A program made the translations under genes and the position numbers. Source: Orthonyx spaldingii (Eukaryota > Chordata > Aves > Passeriformes > Orthonychidae). From it: a stretch of DNA of 64,000 bases. The stretch lies in the NCBI GenBank assembly GCA_013397795.1, contig VZTJ01005309.1, positions 1,258,138 through 1,322,137 on the forward strand, read 5' to 3'. The notes under the pieces are model-generated. The model had not been told where the DNA came from. It was given only the letters and a program-made list of their open reading frames with translations, and ran no database searches. This document shows positions 37,972 through 50,690 of the stretch, piece by piece (position 1 is the stretch's first letter; each line of letters opens with the position of its first letter).

Positions 37972-38840
37972 CAAATTATTGTTCCTCTATTGCTTTTTCC
38001 CTAGCACATCTCAAAGGTTACAAGTATAGCTGATTTTACAGGGTGAATTTTTATCTATTTGATTTTAACTTGTCTTTTTGAGTTTGTGATATATCAGTAC
38101 AACTGTTATTAAAGTCATGACAGAAAGGATCCATTATATTACCAAATCTGTGGAAGGTCAAAACTGCCCTGGAATTCTTTATCACCCTATCACAAGTCAT
38201 AGCATCAACCTCACTGAAAGGCGTTAAGTCAAAAAGTCAGTCTTGTTTTTCCTGATTTCTTGACCCTACATGTCACTGCTTTCCAGAAGCTTGCATGCTT
38301 TTATATCTGACAGCATAACAGCATAGGTTGTTGCTCTCTAACCCATTTCTCTCAAGAAGAGACAGCATTAACACTAAGGCCACACTGAACTGGGCCATTC
38401 TGGCCAATTTAAGAACAACAGATTATAGACTTAGATCCACAAATCCATGCTGTGCTGTGTTTGTGACAAAGGGCATTTGGGCCTGTATCCCTTTAACCTA
38501 GTTCAGCTCTAGGCAGCATGTAACATCCTAGCACAGCTTGAAGATCGTAGCATTTCTTTGTATGTGTGCTGGTTTTGGCTGAGGTAGAATTAATTTTCTT
38601 CACAGTGGCTGGTATGGGGCTGTGTTTTGGGTTTGTGCTGAACACAGAGCTGATAATATAGAGATGTTTTTGTTATTGCTGAGCAGGGCTTGCACAGAGC
38701 CAAGGCCTTTTCTGCTTCTCATACTGCCATGGCTGGCAAGGGAAGTTGGAGTTGCCTGGGAGGTTGGGAGGAGACACAACCAGGACAGGTGACCCCAGCT
38801 GACCAAAGTGATATTCCAGACCACATGACATCATACTCAG

Positions 38841-38849
38841 TATATAAAG
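38841..38849 (+). promoter_or_regulatory. LTR TATA box
   Basis: A tatataaag box lies about 277 bases into the solo LTR, where a U3 promoter TATA box is expected. Known LTRs use such a box to start RNA at the R region about 25-30 bases downstream. The copy is intact at this motif, so residual promoter activity is possible but unproven. Confidence 0.55.
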
Positions 38850-38979
38850 TGTGGGGGAAAAGGAAGAAGGGGGGGACTTTTGGAGTGATGCCATTTGTCT
38901 CCCAAGTAGCCATTACAGGTGATGGGGCCCTGCTCTCCTGGAGATGGATGAACCACTACGGGCCCATGGGAAGCAGGGA

Positions 38980-39034
38980 ATTAAATCCTTGTTTTGCTTT
39001 GGTTTTGTGTGCAGCTTTTACTTTCCCTATTAAA
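38980..39034 (+). terminator. LTR polyadenylation signals (ATTAAA, two copies)
   Basis: Two ATTAAA hexamers at 38980-38985 and 39029-39034 lie downstream of the TATA box, with T-rich sequence following the second (about 39055-39072). This fits the R/U5 poly(A) arrangement of an LTR. Which hexamer the original element used cannot be told from sequence. Confidence 0.45.
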
Positions 39035-39164
39035 CTGCCTTTATCTCAATGCACATTTTTTTTCTTTTACTCTTCTAATTCTATTCCCAAACCTACTGGT
39101 GGGGGTGTGAGTGAGCAGCTGTGTGGGGTTTGGTTGCTGGTTGGGGTTAAACCATGACAGCATG

Positions 39165-42100
39165 TGTGCTTGAAAGGTGACCTTGTACTTACAGTATGTA
39201 TTACACTAGGTCAAGCAATGCTTAATTGTATTCCTTTTGCATCAGTTCTTCAGTCACTTGGTAGATCTGATGGTTCTTTACCAAAATAACCAAACATCTC
39301 TGTATTTGAGAACAGGAGCTCTAGGACATCGTCTAAAAGCCATTAGGTCATGGAAGATCCTGTTTAATTCAAGCATGAATAGGTCTCTAATAGGACATAT
39401 CATTTTTAGTGCCGTAGTGTTGATGAGGCAGGGAAAGAAGCTGAGCTGTTGCAGATTAGTCAGGGCAGCTTATGGCCTTTATGCTTCAAAGCATGTGTGC
39501 AGTTGCTAAATCAACAGGACAACTCTTCTTTCTTTTGCTAATGGCCAAGCTGCCAGAAACAAATAGTGATGTAAGGTGAGAATGAGAAAGTTGTTACCAC
39601 AAATACTTAGAGGAATGACCTAATATCCACCTTTAAAAACAAACAAACAAACAAACAAACAAAACCATAAAAGAACTATTTTCTGATACTTTATATCAAA
39701 AACAAAGCTTGGTTACTGTTTGCAATAAATCTTTTTTAGTGCTAAGTACCTGAGTGACTGCTTACTCTAAGAAACATTGGACGAACAGCAGCACAAATAA
39801 CCTCAGGCAGACGCCATTTAAACCTCATCCTTATTAGTCAGAAAGTGGCAATACTTTCTTCCTGACCTGGGATCTTTCCATACCGTTTATAGCTGAATGG
39901 ACAATTTATGTAAATTATTTGGTAAAAAAGAATTCCCGGATGATAAAGAAATTCCTTGAAATGTGTTGTCTTTAACACAGTTGCTTTGTTTGAAAGTGTT
40001 CCTTTGCATGCCACCCAGCAGAATTGGCACCTTGCATTCATCCAGCATGTTCCCCATGCTTTGCTGTTAAAAGCTGCTCATGCGGCAGGAACTGATCAAC
40101 CTATGTGCTCCTTCCCCTCTGCTGAACTCAGCAAATGTTCTGTGCAGAACTCCAGCAGATGGACGTATTATCTTCTGAGGACACATGTTCTCTTATGGAC
40201 CATTTTATACCTTGTGCTTGTTCAGTTTTTACTTTAATAGATACACTAATAAAGAGGTTATCCATGCAGTTCAGCTCTTCACTTCAAAATGGTGAAAGAC
40301 ATCATGAAAAATAAATAACTATAAAGAAGATGAGGACAAATGCCTTGATTTCATTGGGACCATGAGACATTTATGCCTGTTGATGTATACCATTTGTCTA
40401 CAGTAACCTGAAATAAAGAATGGTATGTATTCTTTTAAAAATAAAGAACACTGTTTTATATTCTATTCAAATGTCTTCTTGGTATGACTTACAGTCCTAA
40501 GCTGTATTCAAATCTCTTTCCTGGATATACTGAGTTCCATTCTGACAGTCCTTTTCTGAGGAGTCTCTGAGATGGCAATTAAGCACACCATGACACAAAG
40601 ATCTTAATAATTAATAAAAGCAAGTAAGTGTTACTTAAAAAACACTACATATAAGACCTAGTCAGGATGGGATTTAAACTGTAGTTGGCATGCTTGCTTC
40701 TGTGGTCAAATGTAAGTGCACTTTGCTGGGAAAGGATGACAATGCTAGGGAAATTTGTACGGTAGATCTAAAACAAAGAGATTTGGAAGATAGTAGCTAA
40801 TAGAACAGGAATATAAAAGAAAAACATGTGGGCATGAGATTTAGAGAATCTCACCTGAGATATGCCAAGCAAACAAGATTATTCAACGTTGCATGTATCT
40901 CTGTCACTCAGGATATTTTGAAGTATTTAAAACAATATTCCCCATTTTGAAAACAGAAAAAACCCAATGTGAATAAGTTCCTAAATAATCCAAACACTGT
41001 TGTTTGAAATAATGACCTTGAGAATTCACCAAAAAAAGGATTAGACATCTCTTAATTAAAGAAAACTTTGGGTGAAATTAGGTTTTGACTCTGGCTTTTG
41101 TGATAGTGGGGCTGTGGGCCAGGAGAGAGGTTTGGGAGCTTAGTAGTTCTGACAGCTTTCTAGTAGCTACTGTAAGCTCTGATTCATTCTGCTTTGCTAG
41201 TAGGGATGTGCTTTCATCACTTGATATTAAAAAAGTAGTCCTATAATTGGCAGCACGAATTGTCTGGGGACTGAGAGGGAGGAATTTTAAATACATCTCT
41301 TCAGGCTAAAAGGATACTCTATGTTTATTCAGTTTTAACAGAGATACACTTACAGGCGCCTTTATTCTAATGTTGTGGAATATTCACCATTTTTTTAAAT
41401 ATGTTTATTTTTGAAGAATCAGAATGTCCAAGCTATGAGCTAAAAGCTTACAGCCTCGATGTCATCAGGTTCTGTGGGATGTGGGAATTTGCGAGGCTAA
41501 GACTTACAAGAATGTCTCTTGATTTCAAAGAAGGCAATAATTTTGCTCATATTTAGCACCTAGAGTAATAATGTCTTAAAGTCAGGGAGTGGAAGAACAC
41601 ACAGAGGGAGAAGCCTTTAGGTTTTTCAGAAAAGCCCACTGAATACTGCATAGTTGAGAGAAGCAGCATTTATTGTAAACGAGCTTCTTGGGTGCTCCTC
41701 ACCCTGTTGTGTGTCTGCAGCAGGAGAAGGAGAGAGGACCTGGCATCCTCTCCCTTTCTCCCAATTGTCTAAATCCTCCTACATCCTGATGTTTACACCA
41801 GAATTCTCTTCCATATACTCACCCATCACTCGGCCTCTGCACCATATGTCCTTCTGTGAATTACAGAGTTTTCTTGGCTTACAAGGCCTTTTCATATTTG
41901 AAGCAGAAGTACCAGCTTTTCTACCTTTCTAGAACAATTTTGACATCTGTAAAATTCTATTGACTGCAAAAATACAAAATGTAATCTGACATGAATCAGT
42001 GAGAATCCCTGTGTGTACAGAGAAATAAAAAATAGGCCTGTTTAAATATCAAAATCTTTGCTCAAATGATGTGAAGGGTCAGTTTGAAGGAAAAAAAAAG

Positions 42101-43758
42101 GTTAAATACTATAAAGCAAAACTCCTTCTGTATTTCAGATGACAGTATGACTGTGTAGCTGTGTAATTCAAGAGCCAGGTGATTTAGTCAGAAATGTAGT
42201 AACTGATCTTACAATTATTTCAATTTCTTCTTTTTGTGCTCTGAAGAAAAATACAGAAACCAGGACATGTGAAGAAAAATGTTTCAAATCTAGAAGACTG
42301 CACATTTTATTGTTAGATTATTTTTTACTTTCTCATGAGGAATTCAGTTCTGTATTTCTTCTAAATTTAAAATTATATTTAGAAAAAAATTGATGAACTG
42401 CATCTACATATATCAGCTATGGAAAAGGATTAGAAATTATTAGAAGAGTGTTCATATAGAGCAGGTTCTTAAGTCCTTCTTTTTGACAGGTCAAAAACCT
42501 AGGGGCCCTCTTGTCTTCCCAGAATCTGTAACTGACTTTACATGGAAACTCAGTATTGGTCAAATAGGGAGGTAAAGCTAACAAGAGAGTAAGAAACGTC
42601 AGCAATAGTGATTGTTGGATTGCTAGATTCCCTTGTACACCCTGTGGATAGGGATACTTGCATCATGTTCTTCAGACCATTATATCCAATAACCAGTAAG
42701 GAGTTGGTCTTCATGTCATGGCATATTGACTGAACTTCAGTGTACCCAAAAAAGAAGGGGGCAGAAAAGACCCAAAGGCAGAGAAGTTGTCAGAAGGCCT
42801 CAGAAAATCCTCCCTTGGTTTCATTAGTCCTAGAAAATTGTCTGTGTACCTGAAAAAGGTCAGTGTTAGTTTGAGACAATTATTTTCTGTGAATATGAAC
42901 CAAACATAATTTGAATGGGTTATTTGGGTGTAAATACCAATCTTCTGGATCCGGTGTTGCCAGTTTTTTATCCAGGAGTTGCACAGGTATTTATGTTTTC
43001 TAAATACCCAATTATGAATCACTTGGCTGCATTGAAATTCATTTTGCTTATCTATCACTGGCTTAACTAAATGCACCACGCAAAACTTAATTTTTTTTAA
43101 TACTATGTGTTTAATGTAATAGCTATATAATCAGTTCCTTCAACAATTTTCTAGTGAAATTTGGACTGTAGATTTTGCATCATAGCAGTCAAACGCCATG
43201 AAACTTAAAATTTGTCAGGTTGCAATAGGGTACAGAGTTTTTCCATTGTTTAACCTCAAACTTGCACTCTCTAAAGATAAAAAGGACTAGTCACAGAAAT
43301 ACCATGAAAAATGTTCTCAGTGAGAAGGTTCACATGGTGAGGGCAAAATTTTTCTTTCTGGCAAATTATCTACAGAAGCATTACTGTTTTTCAGTTTGTG
43401 AGGAATTCTGAACTCAACTCATCTGTTCTGGAGTTGTATTTTGCTGCCAGTCATTCTGACACTCATTATATGCTGCAGAATATCATCCTGCACATCACTT
43501 ATGAGATCTTCTCCTCTGCACAGTGCCTCCAGTATTTGCTATTTGCAATCCATGCTGTCATATGAAAATTTTCTGTAATTTGGATTTATAGGAAATCAAA
43601 AGATTGGACACAATATCTGTTCACTGGAAAAAATATACAACAATAGTTCTTGTTGACTGGAACAGGAATACAATTAGGCTGGTTAACTACTAGCTATAAC
43701 ACTTAAAAAAATATAATGGCAATAAAAATCAGGAAGAAAGAAACTCTTAGAGTTTCTT
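39165..43758. other. Unassigned AT-rich non-coding stretch
   Basis: It contains an (AAAC)7 run at 39637-39664 and otherwise nothing recognisable. Short frames here, such as 41654-41932 and 42711-43079 (minus), lack motifs and are taken as chance. Confidence 0.55.
39637..39664. repeat. (AAAC)7 microsatellite
   Basis: Seven perfect AAAC units lie in an A-rich context. Confidence 0.95.
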
Positions 43759-43782
43759 GTGTGTGTGTGTGTGTGTGTGTGT
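43759..43782. repeat. (GT)12 microsatellite
   Basis: Twelve perfect GT units are followed by ctgt. Such length is commonly polymorphic in vertebrates. Confidence 0.95.
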
Positions 43783-44429
43783 CTGTATTGCTGGGTTTAT
43801 TTGTTTATTGTTTTTAATATCTTTAGCAAACTCAATCATGGCTTAGGTCTCTATGTGTGAATACCAAACAAGAGAACATTTGGTGCCTTGAAGGTCTGGC
43901 TGCGTGTCAGGACACTGCCCCATCAGAGATGAAAGAAGAGGCAAAGATGATGAGTATGATAGGTAGTCAACTGCCAATCTAACTTTGTGATGACTTCAAG
44001 ACAAAGAAAAAAAATTATAAAAGGACATGAAGGAGAATAATGAGGTAGGTCCGCTTATGTTTACAAGGAAATCTTCCAAAATCTGAAAAGCAAAACATGG
44101 AGAAGAGAAACGGGTTTTTTTAAACATAGTAACTGGATGAAGGCTTGAATCATGAGCTAATCAGTGGCAGAATCAGTCTTTGTGGCTGATGAGAGAGAAA
44201 TAGTCTTGATAATTGAGACTGGCATTTGAGTCAACAATGAAAGAAAAGACAAATGGGATGGAGTGAAATGGATGCTCCTCAGCAACTCACTGGATACTGT
44301 GACTGCAGCTTCAGATGGCAGAGACTTTTATACTTTTTATATATGCCTGTGCAGGTAAAAAGGCACAAAATATGTAAGATATTATGCAATGAGAATCTGC
44401 AAGGTTAAAGCTAAATAAGTACTTAGGTT

Positions 44430-44640
44430 TTTGCAGGGTACTCTCTGGTTTAACATCTTAATTAATGATTTCAAAGAACTAAATGACATGTAAATGAAAT
44501 TCATAGATAACTAAAATTGTCAGGAAATTAAAACATATTTAGCAGAGAGAAGGCATCCAAAAACTGAAAGAACTGGTTAGTGAGAAAATATGTAAATGCA
44601 AATGTACTAAAGCAGTACTGTTTACAAAATGCTGGGGTAA
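44430..44640 (+). mobile_element. Ancient CR1-like LINE fragment, reverse-transcriptase palm, sense
   Basis: Near 44449 the plus strand reads tttaacatcttaattaatga, which translates as FNILIND, the conserved FNIFINDL block just before the catalytic FADD motif of CR1/L3-type reverse transcriptases. It is followed by a degenerate MKFIDN (for the usual KFADDTKL) about 15 codons later, and by an aatgcaaatgtact (KCK-like) element near 44596. Several stops break the frame. It is very old, much older than the avian CR1 copies elsewhere in the window. Boundaries are approximate. Confidence 0.5.
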
Positions 44641-45214
44641 TAGAAAAAAGACCTGTGATCATTAAAAATTGAATATCTGTAGGTCAAGATATGTGACAGA
44701 AGTGTGAAAAAGATTCAGAGGCCTAATTTGAGAATTGTTACAGATTGCCAGTGTTAGGTTGTAAAAAGTTTGGTGCAATATTATTAGTATTACAGGAATT
44801 AATTTCCTTTGGGATATTTGAAGCTGCCTGATTAAAAACAACTGCTGTAAATTATAGTAGGTTTTATGTATTTTTACACCGCATAGTCAATTTACCAACA
44901 AAAGAGTATTTTATATCTTACATTGACCTTTGTATAAAACCTATTGCTTAAAAACAACCCTGCATGTGAGTGTTCCTAAAATGGATCAATTTGCTGGATT
45001 ATGTAAAGAAGATGCACAATGTACTTAATTTTAGAAGAGGAAATGTGAATAATTATGTAGACTGTCTAGTAAAACTAAGTGGACTAAACAGTTCCAGGAT
45101 TAAAAATTAAGAAGAGTTAGAATTTCCTTAAGTGTGAATGCAAAACACACTTAACGGAAAATGTTTAATTAGGAATAGTTTAAGTTCACAACAGATAAAT
45201 AAAGAGTTCTTTTT

Positions 45215-45216
<2 letters not shown>

Positions 45217-45248
<32 letters not shown>
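45217..45248. repeat. T32 run
   Basis: Thirty-two uninterrupted T follow cttttttc, with a second T-rich stretch at 45267-45286. If read on the minus strand it could be the poly(A) tail of a retroposed sequence lying to the right, but I recognise no such sequence there. Length variability and sequencing uncertainty are likely. Confidence 0.9.
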
Positions 45249-45251
<3 letters not shown>

Positions 45252-45974
45252 GAGTGTAAGTAGACAGGGTTTTTTGGTTTTTTTTAACTTGTCAATATGA
45301 AAACTATGTATTAGAACTTGGCACACACTAGGAATATGAGAATTGTCAAATATCAAGCCAAGCTACAACATACAAAAGGTAATCAAAACAAAAGATCTTT
45401 AGCCGTGCAAAATTATGACTAAAAAAGGAAGAAAAAGGGGTTTTATTCTAGGATTAGACAGATGCTAAAAATGGCTCTTTTTGCCCCAAATTCTAAACTA
45501 AAACCTTGTCAAAATTTTCCATACAGGCAAAGGTGTTTAATATGGAGAAAATGATGAAAATGAGGACATGGAAATGTGACTTACTGTTTCACAGAGGAAA
45601 AAAGCTGAAAAAATTCCATGTGATCCAGATTACAGAGTCTTCATTCCATATGTTTGAAAAAAACATATTTGAAACCACACATCTATTCAATTAACCTGTC
45701 CTTAATCAATCTTTTCCAGCTTTCAATACCACATACTCAGAGAACAATGCTAAAACCTACACTTTAAATTTACTGGGGGTTTTACACTGAATTTAGAGAT
45801 TTGGGATAGCGGATTCTTCCAGCCCTTAAAAAATACAAAGTTTTAGAACAAATTTCAATGGCAGTTATAATGAAACATATGAAGGCAATTAGAAATAGGA
45901 CAAAACAGAACATATTTTTAACTGCAATTTTTCTTTGATAAATAATTTTCTAGGCAAATGATATGCAATAAAAC

Positions 45975-46700
45975 TCATCTGTTTGGACTTCAGTTAAATA
46001 TTTGATTCAGTGCCAAAGAGTAAATTAAAAATAGGATTGTTACAAGAATTTTAATGTGTTGCAAGGAAATGACTAAAGGGGAAAAAATCATGTGTGATGT
46101 TAAAACAGATAAGATAAGCTGAAGGGAAAAGGGGTTATTACAGGTGATTTTTAACATTTTTGTTGTGTTGTCATTTAGTATTTTCCTTAATGACTTTGGT
46201 CTAAAAGGTAAAAGTACATCATTGGTTTTGTCCACAGTACATATGGTCAATTGAAAAAAACTGCCATAGAAAAAAGAAATAATTTTAAAAATTTGAGGGC
46301 TTAAATAATAAAAATGTGAACATGGCACTAAATTAATTAGTGCAATGGATTGTAATGTATTTAGGGACTATTGCAAATTTTTACAGTAAACTAGGAGATA
46401 TTCGGTAGGTGAAGAGGGAAAACAATTGGGTGTATTAGATGACTGAGTCTTCATAATTATTCAGATGAGAAGAAAGCAAATTCATTTGAGAGGTTGGTTC
46501 TGAAAATGAAAAAATGCTGATGCCGTTAAGGCCTCCTCTGAAAATCTTTGTAAAATTGAGGCTACTAAATCTAAGAAAAAATGAATTCACAGTGTAACTG
46601 ATGAATGAAAGCATCCCAAAAGAATCGATCAGGGGTAAAAGATAACAAAGTAGAAGATACCAAGAAGCTGAGAAAAACCTAAACCTGAAAACATGCATGA
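45975..46700 (+). mobile_element. Ancient CR1-like LINE, reverse-transcriptase region, sense
   Basis: In order on the plus strand are 'tttggacttcagttaaatat' plus tttgattcagtgcc (45983-46013, the LDFSKAFDSVPH block), then tatttccttaatgac-like text at about 46178-46195 (the FNIFLND block), and 'gtatttagggactattgcaa' near 46355 (the KCKVMHLG-following region). Finally 'ttgggtgtattagatgactga' near 46427 corresponds to KDLGVLVD. The order and spacing match CR1/L3-like ORF2. It is heavily decayed with indels and stops. The recall match is to amniote-wide ancient CR1 consensus sequences rather than to young bird CR1. Confidence 0.6.
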
Positions 46701-47129
46701 TTGTTTCCTATAAATCCACAAAAAAGATAAATACAGGAAAGGAGAAAATTATGAAGTTAGAAATTAGTTTTACCAAGAGAATTAGTTGAATAAAAACTGT
46801 CAGTTAATTACGTCAACCTGAAAATTAATAGATTCCTAACCATGACAGGTTTGTGTTTAAAGTTTTCTATCAGAAAAATAAGAAACTAACTGCTTTGAAG
46901 ATAATGCATATTTACTTCACAAAATAAATTGTCTGAACTAGCGCTATATTAAAGTCAGTGAGCCATAAATTCTTCCAGTGTTCCTTTCATAACCAAAGGG
47001 AAACATGGTTGAAGTATCTAAAAGATATTTCATTTTCCCTTTCCATTATTGTTTTTAATGTGGTGTATAGTGATAACATTACTGTAAGAGTGCTGGTATA
47101 CAATATCAAAAAGGATAAAATTCATCTCT

Positions 47130-47260
47130 TATTTTGACTTAGAGATAGCTCTTTAGGAAAAATGATAGTAGCCTCATCTCTTGGGACCTTTAAAACCAGA
47201 TTCAACATGATACTGAAGAAAAGTACTCTAGGGATCAAACTGACAGTGAAAGGATGAGAC
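47130..47260 (+). mobile_element. Possible 3' coding end of an ancient CR1-like LINE, sense
   Basis: The segment around 47178-47225 translates in one frame as SLGTFKTRFNMILKKS, closely like the SLEVFKTRLDxxL block that closes CR1/L3 ORF2 proteins. It lies about 700 bases beyond the preceding reverse-transcriptase remnant on the same strand, which is a credible distance for the same element with some insertion. The match is short, so confidence is limited. Confidence 0.4.
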
Positions 47261-48866
47261 TTAATAAGCAGTTTTCCCCCTCCCTGCTTCCTGGAGTGCC
47301 AGCCGTTCTGCTGTTCTTCACTCTGGTATGGCATCTCCAGGCCTGCACACAGTGTAGCTGCCCTTCTGAATGCACAGATTAACAAAGTAGCTAGTGCAAA
47401 TGTTCAGTAGCTATTTTCAGATTTAAGTCACTTTCTATTTCATTTTTTTTCTTTTAATTACAACAACCGCTCGCCCGTAAATTGTGCATACCCTTTGATT
47501 GTTAATGGGAGATTTAATTTTCTGGTTGAATATTCTGTTGAATATTCATTCTGATTGCATATTTGACTCAAAGAAACTAGCAGTTTCTGGAAACCAGTAG
47601 CATATATCCAAGAACTATTGAGAAATATATAGAACGAGAAGTATTTTATTTCTCTTTTTAGTATGAACCCAAAAAATAGACAAACTTGTCATTGAAAAAC
47701 AAGTACATTCAATTTTTTGTGAGAATCTTTGCTTGCAATTAAAGCAAGGCATCTTCTAAGACTTTTCTGAATGTACAGTCAGTGTTGCTTTGGGAGTAGA
47801 GCAGAAAAATCTCCAGACTGTCACATCAGAAATAATTGTGTTTTCTCTCACAGAGAAATCGGCATTGAAACAATAAAATATACCAGGCCTGTAGACTTTT
47901 GGATTCATTGTCTTCTAGGTAGAGTTTTGCAAGACACAGCTTGCAAGCAGACCATTCAACATTCACAGAACCTTTTAGACTTAACAGTGTTTCACAGAAA
48001 CCAAGCACTCCATATGTACATTCTAGCTTTCAGAAGCATTTATACTGTTGGGAGCAATTCTGCACTGGGATGGAAAAGCAAGTAAATGGTAACATAATAA
48101 TATTTCTTATCATCAGACACTTTTTCTGAATTCGCACAAAACCGTTGACTCAAGGTTTTGCAGCTGTTATTTTATAAATATATTTTATAGATTAACCAAG
48201 TTAACAGTTTGCACTAGGATGATTAAACTCTCACTTTGAAGGCCCAGTCTTGAAAGAGGAAATAAATTAATTGTGAACTTTTGCTAATACTAGTAGGGGG
48301 AAGAAGGAAATTTTGCTTCCAGGGTTCAGCACCAAACTGCTGAAATTGCCTAGTTTAATTCTCCAGATGTCTTTGTGAATTACTAATCTGGCACAAAATT
48401 GAAGCAAAACCTAACTCTTACCTTTACTGCACCTGTTGTAAAGGCAATATTCCCTCTTAGCTGGAAGAGTGTGTTGCAATTTTAAGACAATGCTTACTCT
48501 AGGCTTGTGTTTTAAGTCTACACTTTCCTTTAGATAAGTGCAGTAGCACAATGCTAAGTTTTATGTTCTTTTCAGAGCGCTGAGGAGTTTGTTGAGGTCA
48601 ACAGGAAATAGTGCTGCTGTTATTTAGTGGCACCATTTTCAGTAAGACCGAATTGCTAGGCAAAGTATTGTTAGGTGTGCTATAAATTTAACAATAACAT
48701 GTTATTACATGTGTAAATTGGCCAGAAATTCTCCATTTAATAAGCACATCTTGTTAGTTGACACACAATTATGTTAATGCAATGGAATTGGAGAGTAATT
48801 TAAATGTAATTATCGTTTTAGGGCTAAAAAGATAAATCGTACAGAACATGGAACTTGTTCTCATAG

Positions 48867-48900
48867 AGTATGTCTGAAATACCAAGTATGTCTGAAATAC
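48867..48900. repeat. 18-base tandem duplication
   Basis: The 16-base string agtatgtctgaaatac occurs twice with an 18-base period, perfectly. This is a recent local duplication. Confidence 0.9.
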
Positions 48901-50606
48901 TGTCTTACTGTTTTACCTTTGAAATTCAATTTTCTCAAACGGAATAGAATAAGAGTAATTTGTAAATCAAAATACAGTCATTCTGCTGAGTGCTCTGGTG
49001 CCAAGTTTAGGCTTGCACAATTAAGACAATCATAAAACATACCTGTTTTTTAACTGAGGTTCAGTATAGTCATATATATTATCATGGCTTCAGTTTTTCT
49101 GTTTTACTAATGTATAGTTTAATAATAAATTATAAATAATTTATCTGCATTTGTAACTCTATATTAAATTTCTTATCAAGCTTTCCTCAGTATTTAACTG
49201 TCTATGTAGGTATATTCATGTCCTATTTCAGAAATAACTTAAGATTAATTTTCTTCCATCAATATGTGATAACATCAGTTCAGGAAAAAATAATCAGTAA
49301 TAATTGTGCATTATTTATTTATTTCCCTGGATCCTTGTTTCTTAATGTTTCTATTTAGATTTTTTATGGATTTAATTATTATGAGATACATTTTTATTTT
49401 TTATATTTCATGTCTTGATTTGTATTTAAAACTCCTCTGTTCCCTATTAAAATATCCTAATAATCTTTTCTATTTTTCCATATTCATTTTTATCGGATGC
49501 AGTGTGGCTAAGCTTACAGTCATGTAATTCCTAATTTTTTTCTTTTTTTACAAATAACTGCATAAAGACTCATCTGTAGCACCAAATGATTCTTATCTCT
49601 TTTATTACAAAAACAGTTGATTAATTATGGTCATTCTTCAAAAGCTACTTTTATTCCATTTGATAACTTTACTAGTAGTTCACTAGTGAAGGGTTTGAAT
49701 AGTTGTTGAACATGTACAAATTTTTTGTCATGCCTATTTTCCTTGAGGACTCCATTTCTTTTCCACAGTATTCTTGTTATTGTGAAGACATTATTTTATG
49801 TTCTGCTTAATTTTTTCTTTTATAACAACAGGCTATTACTCCTCCTTCCTGTGTTCACATACCCATATTCATATATTGTTAACTTGAATGTATTTATAGG
49901 CTGTAATCATGATTTTTCTTTTTGTGGTTTATAAATTTAAGCTTTGCACCCTTACCTCATTTTTCTTGTTCTCTTTACTCCATAACTTTTTTCCCTGGTT
50001 CTCTCCATATTCTCTCATGTTTGTCTATGTCTTCCTTACACTGAAGAGCCAAGAATAAAAGATTTATGAAGGGAGAATGAATTAGTAAAATTACACAAAA
50101 AGTTTTAGTTATGAAGACACACCCTCTGTCAGTGAGGACCTAAAACTTTATTCTTTTTATGGAAGCCATGTGATTATCTAACTCCTCTATATTAGAAATC
50201 AAATCCTCTGCATGGATGGGGTAGAGGCATGTTCTCCCCACCTTTTCTGTCTCATCATTAGGTGTCCCATTTCCTGGATTAGTCATTACAGTCATTGGGC
50301 TGTTATGTCTTAAGGTGAGGACTGCCTCCAAATCCAGTTATTTTATCATTCCTGCCGTATTTTTTACTGTAAGTGTCTGAAATGCTGTAGTTTGTGCTGA
50401 ATTCAGGTATTTACACCGTGAACTTTCACAGGACCACACACTTGTTCGGCTTTGGGCACCTGGTTTGTAAGTCTGAAAAGGACTAGGTAAAGAGAGAGGC
50501 ATGGATTTTCTCACCTCTGCAAAGGTTATTGTCATTACATATCACAGTAGAAATTCAGCTGTCTGGGGAATTTTATTCAAGAAAGTGTAGACACTTTAAG
50601 CCTTGC

Positions 50607-50690
50607 TTTTTTTTTTTTGTTTTGTTATGTTTGTTTGTTTGTTTCCCTTTTTTTTTTTCTTCTTTTTCTCTTCTTTTTTTTCCCTATTAT
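50607..50690. repeat. T-rich / pyrimidine-rich low-complexity tract
   Basis: T runs are interspersed with G (GTTT units near 50630-50645) and then with C. It is simple low-complexity sequence without other features. Confidence 0.8.

Larger units (their letters stand above)
38560..39164 (+). mobile_element. ERV solo LTR with flanking target duplication
   Basis: A 595-base LTR runs from TGTGCTGG (38565) to ATGACA (39159), with TG...CA termini. It is flanked by gtatg (38560-38564) and gcatg (39160-39164), a 5-bp duplication with one mismatch. The text matches a well-known bird LTR family by recall, e.g. ctggttttggctgaggtaga at the start and ggttaaaccatgaca at the end. No gag/pol/env sequence adjoins it, so it is a solo LTR left by LTR-LTR recombination. 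A 155-codon open frame inside (38690-39157) is not a viral protein. Five-bp duplications fit several ERV classes. Confidence 0.9.

Noticed and set aside
37826..38029. 67-codon plus-strand frame
   Set aside because: The repeating LFYFI pattern is the translation of the TTTTA microsatellite.
38690..39157. 155-codon plus-strand open frame
   Set aside because: It lies wholly inside the solo LTR, which is non-coding in the parent element. The frame is produced by GC-rich LTR text.
45990..46328. 112-codon minus-strand frame
   Set aside because: It is antisense to the ancient LINE reverse-transcriptase region and has no independent support.
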